Assembly: GCF_034043515.1 (NCBI RefSeq) | Contig: NZ_CP138214.1 | Span: 558,001 to 622,000, forward strand | From: Pseudomonas sp. MUP55 | GTDB lineage: Bacteria; Pseudomonadota; Gammaproteobacteria; Pseudomonadales; Pseudomonadaceae | Direction: 5' to 3' | DNA: 64,000 nt | Shown: in pieces, positions 43,191-52,443 of the stretch | How positions within the stretch are numbered: the first letter of the stretch is position 1 | Layout of the letters: each line of letters starts with the position of its first letter | The notes under the pieces: generated by a model | The model's input: the letters and a program-made list of their open reading frames with translations, nothing else | Databases searched by the model: none | What the model was told of the DNA's origin: nothing | Program-made: the position numbers and the translations under genes

Positions 43191-44996
43191 ATGACCGACT
43201 CCAGTCCGAGCGCAAGCCCTTCGAGCTTGAAAATATACTTCCGTCTGCTCAGTTACGTTAAGCCTTATATGGGCTTGTTCGCGCTGAGTATCCTCGGATT
43301 TCTGATTTTCGCGTCGACCCAGCCCATGCTGGGTTACATCCTCAAATACTTCGTCGACGGCCTTTCCAATCCGGAAGCCGTGCTGTTCCCGACCGTGCCT
43401 TTCCTGCGCGACCTGCAATTGCTGCAAGCGGTGCCGCTGCTGATCATTCTGATCGCGGCCTGGCAGGGCCTGGGCTCATTTCTGGGTAACTATCTGCTGG
43501 CCAAGGTCTCCCTGGGTCTGGTTCACGATTTGCGCGTGCAGCTGTTCAACAATCTGCTGACGTTGCCTAACCGGTACTTCGACAACCACAACTCCGGTCA
43601 CCTGATTTCGCGCATCACCTTCAACGTGACCATGGTCACGGGCGCGGCGACCGATGCCATCAAGGTGGTGATCCGCGAAGGCATGACGGTGATCTTCCTG
43701 TTCGCCTCGCTGCTGTTCATGAACTGGCGCCTGACGCTGGTCATGATCGCCATCCTGCCGTTGATCGCGGTCATGGTCAGCACGGCGAGCAAGAAATTCC
43801 GCAAGCAGAGCAAGAAGATCCAGGTGGCCATGGGCGACGTGACCCACGTTGCCTCGGAAACCATCCAGGGCTATCGCGTGGTGCGTAGCTTTGGTGGCGA
43901 GGTCTATGAAGAGAAGCGTTTTCTCAAGGCCAGCCAGAGCAATACCAACAAGCAACTGCGCATGACCCGCACCGGGGCCATCTACACCCCGGCGCTGCAG
44001 CTGGTGATCTACTCCGCGATGGCGGTGCTGATGTTCCTGGTTCTTTACCTGCGCGGCGATGCGTCGGCCGGTGACATGGTGGCCTACATCACCCTGGCCG
44101 GTTTGTTGCCCAAGCCGATCCGCCAGCTGTCCGAAGTCAGCTCGACCATCCAGAAAGGTGTGGCCGGTGCAGAAAGCATCTTCGAACAGCTGGACGAAGA
44201 AGTGGAGGTCGACCACGGCACCCTCGAGCGTGAAAAGGTCAGCGGTCGCCTGGACGTGCGCAACCTGAACTTCACCTACCCTGGCACCGAGCGCCACGTG
44301 CTCAAGGACATCAGCTTTACCGCCGAGCCTGGGCAGATGATCGCCCTGGTGGGGCGTTCGGGCAGTGGCAAGTCGACCCTGGCCAGCCTGATCCCGCGGT
44401 TCTATCACCATGAAAGCGGTGAGATTCTGCTCGATGGTGTCGAGATCGAAGACTACAAGCTGCTCAACCTGCGCAAGCACATTGCCCAGGTCACCCAGCA
44501 CGTGACCCTGTTCAGCGACACCGTGACCAACAACATCGCCTACGGTGACCTCGCTGGCGCGCCACGTGAAGACGTGGAGGCCGCAGCGGCGGATGCCAAC
44601 GCCAAGGACTTCATCGACCAGTTGCCCAAGGGCTTCGATACCCAGGTGGGCGAAAACGGCGTGCTGTTGTCCGGTGGCCAGCGTCAGCGCCTGGCGATTG
44701 CCCGTGCCTTGCTCAAGAATGCGCCGCTGTTGATTCTCGACGAGGCCACCTCGGCCCTCGACACCGAATCCGAGCGGCATATTCAGGCCGCACTCGACAA
44801 GGTCATGCAGGGCCGTACCACGCTGGTGATCGCGCACCGCTTGTCCACCATCGAGAAGGCCGACCTGATCCTGGTGATGGACGATGGGCGCATCGTCGAG
44901 CGTGGCACCCACGGCGAACTGTTGGCGCAGAACGGCTATTACGCCCGCCTGCATGCCATGGGCCTGGATGCACCGGTAACGGCCGATATCACCTGA
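43191..44996 (+). CDS. msbA: Lipid A-core flippase MsbA (ABC transporter)
   Basis: Flips lipid A-core across the inner membrane using ATP. The 601-residue half-transporter has six membrane helices (about 25-320). The ATPase domain has Walker A GRSGSGKST, signature LSGGQRQRLAIARA, Walker B LLILDEATSALD and the H-loop VIAHRLST. I start at ATG 43191, where PSSLKIYFRLLSYVKPYMG fits MsbA N-termini. A GTG at 43152 would add 13 residues. It is divergent from waaL and followed by a REP pair, then hldE. Confidence 0.95.
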   Translation: MTDSSPSASPSSLKIYFRLLSYVKPYMGLFALSILGFLIFASTQPMLGYILKYFVDGLSNPEAVLFPTVPFLRDLQLLQAVPLLIILIAAWQGLGSFLGNYLLAKVSLGLVHDLRVQLFNNLLTLPNRYFDNHNSGHLISRITFNVTMVTGAATDAIKVVIREGMTVIFLFASLLFMNWRLTLVMIAILPLIAVMVSTASKKFRKQSKKIQVAMGDVTHVASETIQGYRVVRSFGGEVYEEKRFLKASQSNTNKQLRMTRTGAIYTPALQLVIYSAMAVLMFLVLYLRGDASAGDMVAYITLAGLLPKPIRQLSEVSSTIQKGVAGAESIFEQLDEEVEVDHGTLEREKVSGRLDVRNLNFTYPGTERHVLKDISFTAEPGQMIALVGRSGSGKSTLASLIPRFYHHESGEILLDGVEIEDYKLLNLRKHIAQVTQHVTLFSDTVTNNIAYGDLAGAPREDVEAAAADANAKDFIDQLPKGFDTQVGENGVLLSGGQRQRLAIARALLKNAPLLILDEATSALDTESERHIQAALDKVMQGRTTLVIAHRLSTIEKADLILVMDDGRIVERGTHGELLAQNGYYARLHAMGLDAPVTADIT

Positions 44997-45018
44997 TCTG
45001 AGTTACACACAGCACCAC

Positions 45019-45108
45019 TGTGGGAGGGGGCTTGCCCCCGATAGCGAAGTGTCAGCCTGCACAAATGCCAGCTGACCCACCGCCATCGGGGGCAAGCCCC
45101 CTCCCACA
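45019..45108. repeat. REPIN (GGGGGCTTGCCCCC family)
   Basis: Two inverted REPs starting TGTGGGAGGGGG and ending CCCTCCCACA, about 45 bases apart, between msbA and hldE on the same strand. Such structures can protect or stop upstream RNA. Confidence 0.9.
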
Positions 45109-45188
45109 TTTGCTCTGTGGTGGGCGCAAGCCATCGCAAACCCTGTGCTAATATCGCGCCCCTGTTCATTTTGTATGTGGGTTGCTCC

Positions 45189-46613
45189 ATGAAGTTGTCC
45201 ATGCCGCGATTCAATCAAGCCCCTGTCTTGGTGGTCGGCGATGTCATGCTCGACCGTTACTGGCATGGTGGTACCTCACGGATTTCCCCTGAGGCGCCGG
45301 TGCCGGTGGTCAAGGTCGAGCAAATCGAAGACCGTCCGGGTGGCGCTGCCAACGTTGCGCTCAATATCGCCGCGCTCGGCGCCCCGGCCTCCCTGGTGGG
45401 TGTGACCGGTGACGACGAGGCGGCCGACAGCCTGGCCAACAGCCTGCGCGGCGCTGGCGTGCGTGCATTGTTCCAGCGCATCGCTCATCAGCCGACCATC
45501 GTCAAGCTGCGGGTCATGAGCCGTCACCAGCAATTGCTGCGTATCGATTTTGAAGAACCCTTTGCCACCGATGCCTTGGCCCTGAGTGGCCAGGTCGACG
45601 AGTTGCTCGAAGGCATCAAGGTGCTGGTGTTGTCCGACTACGGCAAGGGCGCCCTGAAGAATCACCAGATGCTGATTCAGGCCGCCAAGGCGCGGAACAT
45701 TCCGGTGCTGGCCGATCCGAAGGGCAAGGACTTCTCGATTTATCGGGGCGCCAGCCTGATCACGCCAAACCTCAGCGAGTTCGAAGCCGTTGTCGGTGGT
45801 TGCGCCGACGAGCACGAGCTGGTGAGCAAGGGCGCGGCGCTGATGGCCGATCTCGAGCTCGGTGCGCTGCTGGTGACCCGTGGCGAGCACGGCATGACCC
45901 TGCTGCGTCCGGACCACCCGGCGATGCACCTGCCGGCCCGTGCCCGGGAAGTGTTCGACGTCACCGGCGCCGGTGATACGGTGATTTCCACCCTGGCCGC
46001 GTCCATCGCAGCCGGCGAGGAACTGCCCCATGCGGTGGCGCTGGCCAACCTGGCAGCGGGCATCGTGGTTGGCAAGCTGGGTACCGCTGCCATCAGCGCA
46101 CCCGAGTTGCGTCGCGCCATCCAGCGCTCCGAAGGTTCGGAACGTGGCGTATTGGGGCTCGAGCAATTGCTGCTGGCGATCGATGACGCGCGTGCCCACA
46201 ACGAGAGCATCGTGTTCACCAACGGCTGCTTCGACATCCTGCACGCCGGCCACGTGACTTACCTTGAGCAAGCGAGCGCCCAGGGCGACCGCCTGATCGT
46301 TGCGGTCAACGATGATGCTTCCGTCAACCGCTTGAAAGGCCCGGGTCGCCCGATCAACAGCGTCGACCGGCGCATGGCGGTACTCGCCGGCCTGGGTGCG
46401 GTGGACTGGGTGATCAGCTTCTCGGAAGGGACCCCGGAAAACCTGTTGGCCCAGGTCAAGCCGGACGTGCTGGTCAAGGGCGGTGATTATTCCGTCGACC
46501 AGGTAGTGGGTGCCGACATCGTCAGCGCCTACGGCGGCACGGTCAAAGTGCTGGGGCTGGTGGAAAACAGCTCGACCACCGCAATCGTCGAAAAAATCCG
46601 CAATAACGAGTAA
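45189..46613 (+). CDS. hldE: Bifunctional heptose-7-P kinase / heptose-1-P adenylyltransferase
   Basis: Makes ADP-heptose for WaaC and WaaF. The 474-residue product has an N-terminal PfkB/ribokinase domain (about 1-320: VVGDVMLDRYWHGGTSRISP, PGGAANVALNIAALG, DVTGAGDTVIS with the catalytic Asp). The C-terminal nucleotidyltransferase domain (about 340-474) has FTNGCFDILHAGHVTYL, the HxGH motif. The ATG at 45189 matches HldE length. A GTG upstream at 45117 lies next to the REP and is unlikely. It ends at a hairpin terminator shared with the convergent neighbour. Confidence 0.96.
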   Translation: MKLSMPRFNQAPVLVVGDVMLDRYWHGGTSRISPEAPVPVVKVEQIEDRPGGAANVALNIAALGAPASLVGVTGDDEAADSLANSLRGAGVRALFQRIAHQPTIVKLRVMSRHQQLLRIDFEEPFATDALALSGQVDELLEGIKVLVLSDYGKGALKNHQMLIQAAKARNIPVLADPKGKDFSIYRGASLITPNLSEFEAVVGGCADEHELVSKGAALMADLELGALLVTRGEHGMTLLRPDHPAMHLPARAREVFDVTGAGDTVISTLAASIAAGEELPHAVALANLAAGIVVGKLGTAAISAPELRRAIQRSEGSERGVLGLEQLLLAIDDARAHNESIVFTNGCFDILHAGHVTYLEQASAQGDRLIVAVNDDASVNRLKGPGRPINSVDRRMAVLAGLGAVDWVISFSEGTPENLLAQVKPDVLVKGGDYSVDQVVGADIVSAYGGTVKVLGLVENSSTTAIVEKIRNNE

Positions 46614-46621
46614 ACCCTGTG

Positions 46622-46652
46622 GCCGCTGGGCTCGCGCCTAGCGGCTGGTTTT
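46622..46652 (+). terminator. Terminator hairpin after hldE
   Basis: GCCGCT (46622-46627) pairs with AGCGGC (46640-46645), with further inner pairs and a TCGC loop, then GGTTTT. It overlaps the stop codon of the convergent gene. Confidence 0.7.
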
Positions 46653-47603
46653 CCTCGGCACGATCTTGCGCAGCATCTGCTGCGCCCTGCCGGTCAGGCG
46701 CTTGAGCTTCGACTCTTTTTCCGGCTCTGCCAGGCCTTGCTGGCGCAGCCAGTCCTTCCAGCGAATCCGCTCATCGCGCACCAGCCAGCCCTCCTGCTGG
46801 GCGAAGCTTTCGGCCAGGTACAAGCCGCGCGTGCTCGCCGGGTACAGTTGGTCCTTCTTGACGGTGTACAGTTCGGCGAGCGGTTCGCCGTCCTTGAGCG
46901 GCATCAGGTACAGGTCCGGACGCTGGCGATCCAGGCGTGCGACCAGTTGATCGCCTTCCAGGCGTTCATCCACATGGAACAGGCTCAGAGACTTGGCTTC
47001 CTTCGGCACTTCCAGGCGCAAGTCGTAAATCAGCTGCAGTGATGCCGTGGGCAGGTGCACATAGGCCCGTGGCCGCTCGATCAGCTGCGTGGTCGCGCAA
47101 CGCACCGGGCGCGCGGCGCCGGACAGCGGGCTCAGGCGAAACGGCAATGCTTCGCGGTAATGCAGCGCGGCGGAGTAGGGCGCCGGCAGCCACGTGTCGT
47201 TGAAGCGCCCGCCGAGCCAGCCTTCGGGGGTTTCCAGCAGGCACTCTTCGGCAATTTCCTGGATGGCGGTGTGCAGCGGCAGGTTCAGTTCATGGGCCGG
47301 GACGTAGCCGGAGATCAGCTTGAGCACCACATCGCCGCGATCCTGGCGACGCTGGCGCACCAGCACCCAGTAATCCTTGTTTTGCCAGTGCAGCGTCAGT
47401 CGCACCGAGACCCCCAGGTTCGCCAGTTCCAGGGCGAAGCGCTCGGCGTCCGGCACCTCAACCGGCTTGCGCCGTTGCAGGGTCTGGGCGAAGTTGAGCG
47501 GCATGCCGACGCTCTGGTAGCTCAGGCCTTCGGGGGTGGCTTCGACGTGCAGCGGCAGTGTCTTGAAGTTGCTGGGGTTCTTTCTTATGAGCGTACGCGG
47601 CAT
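46638..47603 (-). CDS. Hypothetical protein with Nudix-like motif
   Basis: A 321-residue soluble protein conserved in pseudomonads at this position (PA4993-like). Around residues 80-125 it reads KDYWVLVRQRRQDRGDV, then LISGYVPAHELNLPLHTA with IQEIAEECLLE. This resembles a Nudix box (G-x5-E ... QE-xx-EE) with two extra residues and no Arg before the first Glu. Glu116, Glu119 and Glu120 would be the metal ligands. The basic C-terminus (KLKRLTGRAQQMLRKIVPRK) may bind nucleic acid or membrane. No Walker or transporter motif is present. Function unknown. Confidence 0.7.
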   Translation of the reverse strand: MPRTLIRKNPSNFKTLPLHVEATPEGLSYQSVGMPLNFAQTLQRRKPVEVPDAERFALELANLGVSVRLTLHWQNKDYWVLVRQRRQDRGDVVLKLISGYVPAHELNLPLHTAIQEIAEECLLETPEGWLGGRFNDTWLPAPYSAALHYREALPFRLSPLSGAARPVRCATTQLIERPRAYVHLPTASLQLIYDLRLEVPKEAKSLSLFHVDERLEGDQLVARLDRQRPDLYLMPLKDGEPLAELYTVKKDQLYPASTRGLYLAESFAQQEGWLVRDERIRWKDWLRQQGLAEPEKESKLKRLTGRAQQMLRKIVPRKTSR

Positions 47604-47645
47604 GTCGGCTCCTTTTTGCGACGGGGTCGGCCGCGTGGGGCGGCA

Positions 47646-48458
47646 TCAGAGTTGACGAATGACCCGGGCAGCGGTTGCCACGTTATGGGCCAGGTGCAGC
47701 GGATTAATGGTCCCGACAATAGCACTGGCGACGCCCGTTTGCGCAAACAACAGCATGAAACTCGCCTGAATTGGATCCATTCCAGGTTCCAGGCAAACAT
47801 GGCCGCTGGCCAGGGCTTTTTTCACCAGGATGCCCTTGCCATGGGCCGCCGCATAATCAATGACGGCTTTTTCGGCCTGTTCGTTCAGATTGTAGGTGAC
47901 CATCGCGCAATCACCTCGCTCCAGCGCCTTCACCCCGCCTTCGACGGTCTTGCCGGAAAAGCCGAAACCGCGGACCTTGCCCTCTTTCTTCAGCGCCTCC
48001 AGGGTGTGGTACACCTCGCAGTCGTTGAGGATATGCAGGTCGTTGCCATCGGAGTGCACCAGCACCAGGTCGATAAAATCCGTTTCAAGTCGTTTCAGGC
48101 TGCGCTCGATCGACAGGCGCGTATGGGCGGCGCTGAAATCGTGGCGGGACACGCCGTCTTCGAACTCCTCACCGACCTTGCTGACGATCACCCAGTCCTT
48201 GCGCTGGCCACGCAACAGCGGCCCCAGGCGCTCTTCACTGCGACCGTAGGCGGGTGCGGTGTCGATCAGGTTGATGCCCAACTGGCGCGCCTGGCGCAGC
48301 AGCATGCGCGCCTCGTCGTCATCCGGAATCTTGAAGCCGCTGGGGTATTTCACCCCTTGGTCGCGGCCCAGCTTGACGGTGCCCAGGCCCAGTGGCGACA
48401 CCAGCAGGCCGGTGCTGCCCAGCGGGCGATGCAGGTCGTGCAGGGTGGGCAGGCTCAT
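47646..48458 (-). CDS. Aldo/keto reductase
   Basis: An NAD(P)H-dependent oxidoreductase of 270 residues. It has GLGTVKLGRDQG near the start and NLIDTAPAYGRSEERLG with the catalytic Asp and Tyr. It also has VIVSKVGEEF (active-site Lys), LVLVHSDGND, GFSGKTVEGG, and ASAIVGTINPLHLAHNV at the cofactor site. The start ATG 48456-48458 overlaps the stop of the upstream FAD oxidoreductase gene (ATGA). The pair is therefore probably translated together. Substrate unknown. Confidence 0.92.
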   Translation of the reverse strand: MSLPTLHDLHRPLGSTGLLVSPLGLGTVKLGRDQGVKYPSGFKIPDDDEARMLLRQARQLGINLIDTAPAYGRSEERLGPLLRGQRKDWVIVSKVGEEFEDGVSRHDFSAAHTRLSIERSLKRLETDFIDLVLVHSDGNDLHILNDCEVYHTLEALKKEGKVRGFGFSGKTVEGGVKALERGDCAMVTYNLNEQAEKAVIDYAAAHGKGILVKKALASGHVCLEPGMDPIQASFMLLFAQTGVASAIVGTINPLHLAHNVATAARVIRQL

Positions 48459-49624
48459 GGCAACAGTTGCTCCCAGGCGGGTTGGCCGATAGCCGGTTTG
48501 GGCAAGTCGGGCAGCGGCTCGCTGACGCTTGGGCGGATGCCATCGCGTTCCAGGCTGTTGATCACGCGGTCGGCAAAATCGGGCGCCAGAGCCAGCTTGG
48601 TCGGCCAACCCACCAACAGGCGACCCTGTTCGGCAAGGAAAGCATTGTCGGGACGGGTCAGGCCCGATTGCAGCGGCTCGGCGCGGCTGACGCGCAGGGT
48701 GGCCCACTGGGTCTGGCTCATGTCGATCCACGGCAACAGCTGAGCCAGCTCTTTCTGGGCGGTGGCGATCTGCTCTTGCGGCGTGCGTGCCACGCCATCG
48801 GATTCGGCGATATCGCCGCCGATGTACCACACCCAGTTACCGTCGGCGGCCGGGTGGGTGGTCACGGTCAGACGCGGCTTGGTGCCGCCGCCCAGGCAGT
48901 GGGCATACAACGGCTTCAGCCCCGGCCCCTTGGCGAGGATCATGTGCAGCGGACGGGTTTGCATGGCTGGCTGGCTCAAGCCCAATGCCGCCAGCAGATC
49001 CGCCGTGCCGGCGCCGGCACTCAATACGATGCGCTGGGCGCGGATTTCGCGACCATCGACCTTCAAGCCCACCAGCGTCTCGCCTTCGCGCAGCGGTTCG
49101 ATGTGTTGGCCCGCGAGCAAACCGTCACCGGCCAGGTGCGCCAGGCGTTCAATCAGGCTTGGCACGTCCACCACCAGTTCCGCCAAGCGATAGACCTTGC
49201 CCTTGAAGCGGCGGTCCTGCAGCGCTGGCGGCAGTTCATCGCCCTTGACCTGGTCAACGCGACCGCGCACGGCCTTACTGGCGAAAAAGCTGGTGAGATT
49301 GCCCGCGAGGGTGCCAGGTGACCACAGGTAATGGGCTTCAGAGAGCAGGCGCACACCGGACAGGTCGAGCTCGCCTTGACCGGCCAGGGCTTCTCGCCAG
49401 CGGCGCGGCATGTCGGCAATGGCTTCGGAGGCGCCGGTGAGGGCGCCATGCAGGGCGTACTTCGCGCCGCCGTGGATGATCCCCTGGGACTTCACGCTTT
49501 GACCGCCGCCCAAGGTTGCGCTTTCCACCAGCACCGTGGAAAACCCCTGGCGGCGCAGGCGCGCATTGAGCCAGAGGCCGGCAACCCCGGCGCCGACAAT
49601 CAGAACGTCGGTGGAAATAGGCAT
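48455..49624 (-). CDS. FAD-dependent oxidoreductase (DAO family)
   Basis: A 389-residue flavoprotein with the dinucleotide-binding motif DVLIVGAGVAGLWLNARL at the N-terminus. It also has GGQSVKSQGIIHGGAKY, RIVLSAGAGTADLLAALG and a C-terminal NAFLAEQGRLLVGWPTKLA. The fold is that of D-amino-acid-oxidase/glycerol-3-phosphate-dehydrogenase type enzymes. The start ATG 49622-49624 puts the GAGVAG motif near the N-terminus; the ATG at 49687 would add an unlikely AT-rich leader. It is coupled to the aldo/keto reductase gene. Substrate unknown. Confidence 0.9.
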   Translation of the reverse strand: MPISTDVLIVGAGVAGLWLNARLRRQGFSTVLVESATLGGGQSVKSQGIIHGGAKYALHGALTGASEAIADMPRRWREALAGQGELDLSGVRLLSEAHYLWSPGTLAGNLTSFFASKAVRGRVDQVKGDELPPALQDRRFKGKVYRLAELVVDVPSLIERLAHLAGDGLLAGQHIEPLREGETLVGLKVDGREIRAQRIVLSAGAGTADLLAALGLSQPAMQTRPLHMILAKGPGLKPLYAHCLGGGTKPRLTVTTHPAADGNWVWYIGGDIAESDGVARTPQEQIATAQKELAQLLPWIDMSQTQWATLRVSRAEPLQSGLTRPDNAFLAEQGRLLVGWPTKLALAPDFADRVINSLERDGIRPSVSEPLPDLPKPAIGQPAWEQLLP

Positions 49625-49677
49625 GCGCGCGGGACCTCTGGCGTAGAAAAAAGGGGGGCTAGTATAGCGCGCAGTGG

Positions 49678-49782
49678 CAAGTTTCAAGCTGCAAGCGGCA
49701 AGTTAGAAGCAAACCGCATCGTTTTTCTTGCCGCTTGCCGCTTGCCGCTTGCCGCTTGCTGCTTGTAGCTGGCAGCTTGCCG
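49678..49782. repeat. Heptad repeat pair (CAAGCNN / CTTGCCG)
   Basis: Five 7-base units of CAAGNNN type (49678-49712) face eight units of CTTGCCG type (49727-49782), with a 14-base loop. The run CTTGCCG is repeated four times without change. It lies upstream of the FAD oxidoreductase gene and just after the SMR gene stop. It is related to the repeat at 1581-1647. Confidence 0.75.
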
Positions 49783-49795
49783 CTGGGCTATCGCT

Positions 49796-50131
49796 TCAGT
49801 GACCCGCCGTTTTGGAGAACAGCTGAATCACCACCACGCCCAGCACAATCAGCGCCATCCCCAGCATGGCCGGAATATCCAGCTTCTGCCCGTAGATAAA
49901 CAGCGCCGCAATGCTGACCATCACGATGCCCATCCCCGCCCACACGGCATAAGCCACGCCAACCGGCACCGTGCGCACCACCAGGGTCAGCATCCAGAAC
50001 GCCACGCCGTACCCGACGATCACCAGCAGCAGCGGGATAGGCGTGCTCCAGCCTTTGATGGCTTTCATCGAAACGGTCGCGATCACTTCCGAACAGATGG
50101 CGATGGCCAGGTAACAGTAGGCAGCGTTCAT
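49796..50131 (-). CDS. Small multidrug resistance (SMR) family transporter
   Basis: A 111-residue protein of four membrane helices. TM1 contains AIAICSEVIATVSMKA with the proton/drug-binding Glu in the EmrE position. Other features are GYGVAFWMLTLVVRTVPVGVAYAVWAG, here given as VPVGVAYAVWAG, the conserved loop-2/TM3 sequence, and a C-terminal ALIVLGVVVIQLFS. I start at ATG 50129-50131. A start at 50173 would add a polar leader. It is divergent from the LysR gene, which may control it. Confidence 0.93.
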   Translation of the reverse strand: MNAAYCYLAIAICSEVIATVSMKAIKGWSTPIPLLLVIVGYGVAFWMLTLVVRTVPVGVAYAVWAGMGIVMVSIAALFIYGQKLDIPAMLGMALIVLGVVVIQLFSKTAGH

Positions 50132-50234
50132 GGTGCATTCCTCAAGGTGAAGCTCGTTTGATAAGGTCGGCATTCTAGAGGTTCAACAGATGGGGTAAAG
50201 TCATTACCTATCCGTATTCAAGATAGGTTCAGCC

Positions 50235-51125
50235 ATGAGTGTGCAATGGGATCTGGAACAGATGCGCCTGTTTGTCAGTGTCGCCGAGCAGCGTTCGTTC
50301 TCTGCCGTGGCGCGCGGGCAGCGCAAGGCGCAATCGGCGGTCAGCAACGCTATTGCGATGCTCGAGGCAGACCTGGGCGTGAGTCTGTTCGAGCGTAGCA
50401 GCGGCCGCCAGCCGCGCCTGACCGAAGCCGGCAGTGTGCTGCTGGAGGAAGCACGTGAAGTGCTGCGCCAGTGCGAGCGCCTGACGGGCCGGGCCCTGTC
50501 GTTGACCCGTGGCGAAGAAGCTTGCCTGCGCCTGGCCCAGGACGAGGCGATGTTGTTCCAGCCGGTGCTCGACAGCCTTGAGGCGCTGGCGGTGCGCTAT
50601 CCGCTGCTTGAGGTGCAGTTGTCCAGCGCCGCCCAGGGCGATGTGGCGCGCAAGCTGGTGGAGCGTCAGGCCGACCTGGGCCTGTTGTTCTACCACGACC
50701 AGATTCCCGAAGCCCTTGAGCGGCGCGTGGTGGGCAGTGTGGAAATGGTCACGGTGTGCGGTGTGAATCACCCATTGGCCAAGGAAAAGTACGTCGATTG
50801 CCAGCGACTGGCGCAGTTTCGCCAGTTGCTGATGTCGACCCAGACCAGCGTGTACCCCGGCAGTGAAGCCGCCAGCCCGCTGGTGTGGCGGGCCGACAGT
50901 TTCTACGTGCTGGCCGAATGGCTGATGAGCGGCCTCGGTTGGGCCTGGTTGCCACGGCATATCGTGCAGTACCCAACCTATCAGCAACAAATGGTCGAGC
51001 TGGACAGCGAATGGACCCCGCCGGCGCTGGTGGTAGAGCTGGTGTGGCGCCGCGATGAACACCTCGGGCCGGCCGCGCGCTTTTTGGCTAAACGTTTTGC
51101 CGAGTGCTTGCAGGCGATTGACTGA
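50235..51125 (+). CDS. LysR-type transcriptional regulator
   Basis: A 296-residue regulator. The N-terminal winged helix-turn-helix reads MRLFVSVAEQRSFSAVARGQ and AVSNAIAMLEADLGVSLFER, followed by the effector-binding domain (about 90-295). It is divergent from the SMR efflux gene with about 100 bases between, the usual arrangement for a LysR regulator and its target. The target is inferred. waaA follows 23 bases after the stop. Confidence 0.93.
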   Translation: MSVQWDLEQMRLFVSVAEQRSFSAVARGQRKAQSAVSNAIAMLEADLGVSLFERSSGRQPRLTEAGSVLLEEAREVLRQCERLTGRALSLTRGEEACLRLAQDEAMLFQPVLDSLEALAVRYPLLEVQLSSAAQGDVARKLVERQADLGLLFYHDQIPEALERRVVGSVEMVTVCGVNHPLAKEKYVDCQRLAQFRQLLMSTQTSVYPGSEAASPLVWRADSFYVLAEWLMSGLGWAWLPRHIVQYPTYQQQMVELDSEWTPPALVVELVWRRDEHLGPAARFLAKRFAECLQAID

Positions 51126-51148
51126 AAAAGCCGATAAACTCCGCCGCC

Positions 51149-52426
51149 ATGAATAGAACTCTCTACACCTGTCTGTTTTACCTGGCGCTGCCGTTGGTGG
51201 CTTTACGTCTGTGGCTGCGTGCACGCAAGGCGCCGGCCTATGCCCAGCGCGTGGGCGAGCGGTTTTCCTATGGCTTGCCGGCGATGCAGCCCGGCGGGAT
51301 CTGGGTGCATGCGGTGTCGGTGGGCGAAAGCATCGCCGCCGCGCCGATGATCCGCGCCTTGCTTGAGCGTTATCCGCAGTTGCCGATGACCGTCACCTGC
51401 ATGACGCCCACCGGTTCCGAGCGCATCCAGGCACTGTTCGCCCATGAGCCGTGCGTTCAGCATTGTTATCTGCCGTACGACTTGCCCTGCGCGGCCAGGC
51501 GTTTCCTCGACCGGGTACAGCCCAGGCTGGCGGTGATCATGGAGACCGAGTTGTGGCCTAACCACATTCATGCCTGCGCCCAGCGCGGTATTCCGGTGGC
51601 CCTGGCCAATGCGCGGTTATCGGCGCGCTCGGCCAAGGGGTACGCACGGTTTGCCAAACTCACAGCGCCGATGCTGGCGCAAATGAGCCTGTTTGCGGTG
51701 CAGACCGAAACCGAGGCCCAGCGTTTTCGCAGCCTGGGCGCGCGGGCTGAAACCGTTGAAGTGACCGGCTCGATCAAGTTCGACCTGACCATCGACCCGC
51801 AGCTGCCGGAGCGCGCCGCCGCCCTGCGCGAACATTGGGGAGCTGGCGAGCGCCCGGTGTGGATCGCCGCCAGCACCCACGAAGGCGAAGACGACATCGT
51901 GCTCGCGGCCCATCGGCAACTGCTGGCCAGCTACCCCAATGCGCTGCTGATACTGGTGCCCCGTCATCAGGAACGTTTCGGCCCGACCTTCGAACGGTGC
52001 GTGCAGCAAGGCTTTGCCACGGTGCGGCGCTCCAGTGGCGAAACGGTCACCGCGCACACCTCGGTGCTGCTGGGCGACACCATGGGCGAGTTGCTGTTTC
52101 TGTACGCCTTGGCCGACAGCGCCTTTGTCGGCGGCAGCCTGGTGCCGACCGGAGGGCACAACCCGCTGGAACCGGCGGCGTTGGGCAAGCCGGTGATCAT
52201 GGGGCCGCACCTGTTCAACTTCCTCGAAATCAGCGCGATGATGCGCGAGGCCGGGGCGTTGCGCGAAGTGGATGATGCAGAAGGGTTGGCCGAAGCGGTG
52301 CGCCAGTTGTTCGAGCTGCCGCAGGATGCGCGCAGGATGGCCGAGGCAGGATTGAAGGTGATGCGGGCCAATCAGGGGGCTTTGAAGCGCTTGTTGGATG
52401 GTTTGGACAAGCTGATAACCCCCTGA
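51149..52426 (+). CDS. waaA: 3-deoxy-D-manno-octulosonic acid (Kdo) transferase
   Basis: Adds Kdo to lipid IVA, the first step of core LPS. The 425-residue GT30 protein begins with a membrane anchor (LYTCLFYLALPLVALRLWL), then WVHAVSVGESIAAAPM with the catalytic Glu. It also has METELWPNHIHACAQRGIPV, IAASTHEGED and GGSLVPTGGHNPLEPAALGK. Length and motifs are those of typical bifunctional WaaA. It lies close behind the LysR gene but probably has its own promoter. A REP pair follows. Confidence 0.96.
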   Translation: MNRTLYTCLFYLALPLVALRLWLRARKAPAYAQRVGERFSYGLPAMQPGGIWVHAVSVGESIAAAPMIRALLERYPQLPMTVTCMTPTGSERIQALFAHEPCVQHCYLPYDLPCAARRFLDRVQPRLAVIMETELWPNHIHACAQRGIPVALANARLSARSAKGYARFAKLTAPMLAQMSLFAVQTETEAQRFRSLGARAETVEVTGSIKFDLTIDPQLPERAAALREHWGAGERPVWIAASTHEGEDDIVLAAHRQLLASYPNALLILVPRHQERFGPTFERCVQQGFATVRRSSGETVTAHTSVLLGDTMGELLFLYALADSAFVGGSLVPTGGHNPLEPAALGKPVIMGPHLFNFLEISAMMREAGALREVDDAEGLAEAVRQLFELPQDARRMAEAGLKVMRANQGALKRLLDGLDKLITP

Positions 52427-52443
52427 GTCAGCAGTGACCAACA

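Noticed and set aside
45019..45108. REP pairs as rho-independent terminators
   Set aside because: The hairpins are long but lack a following U-tract; they are better described as REPINs, although they may affect RNA stability.
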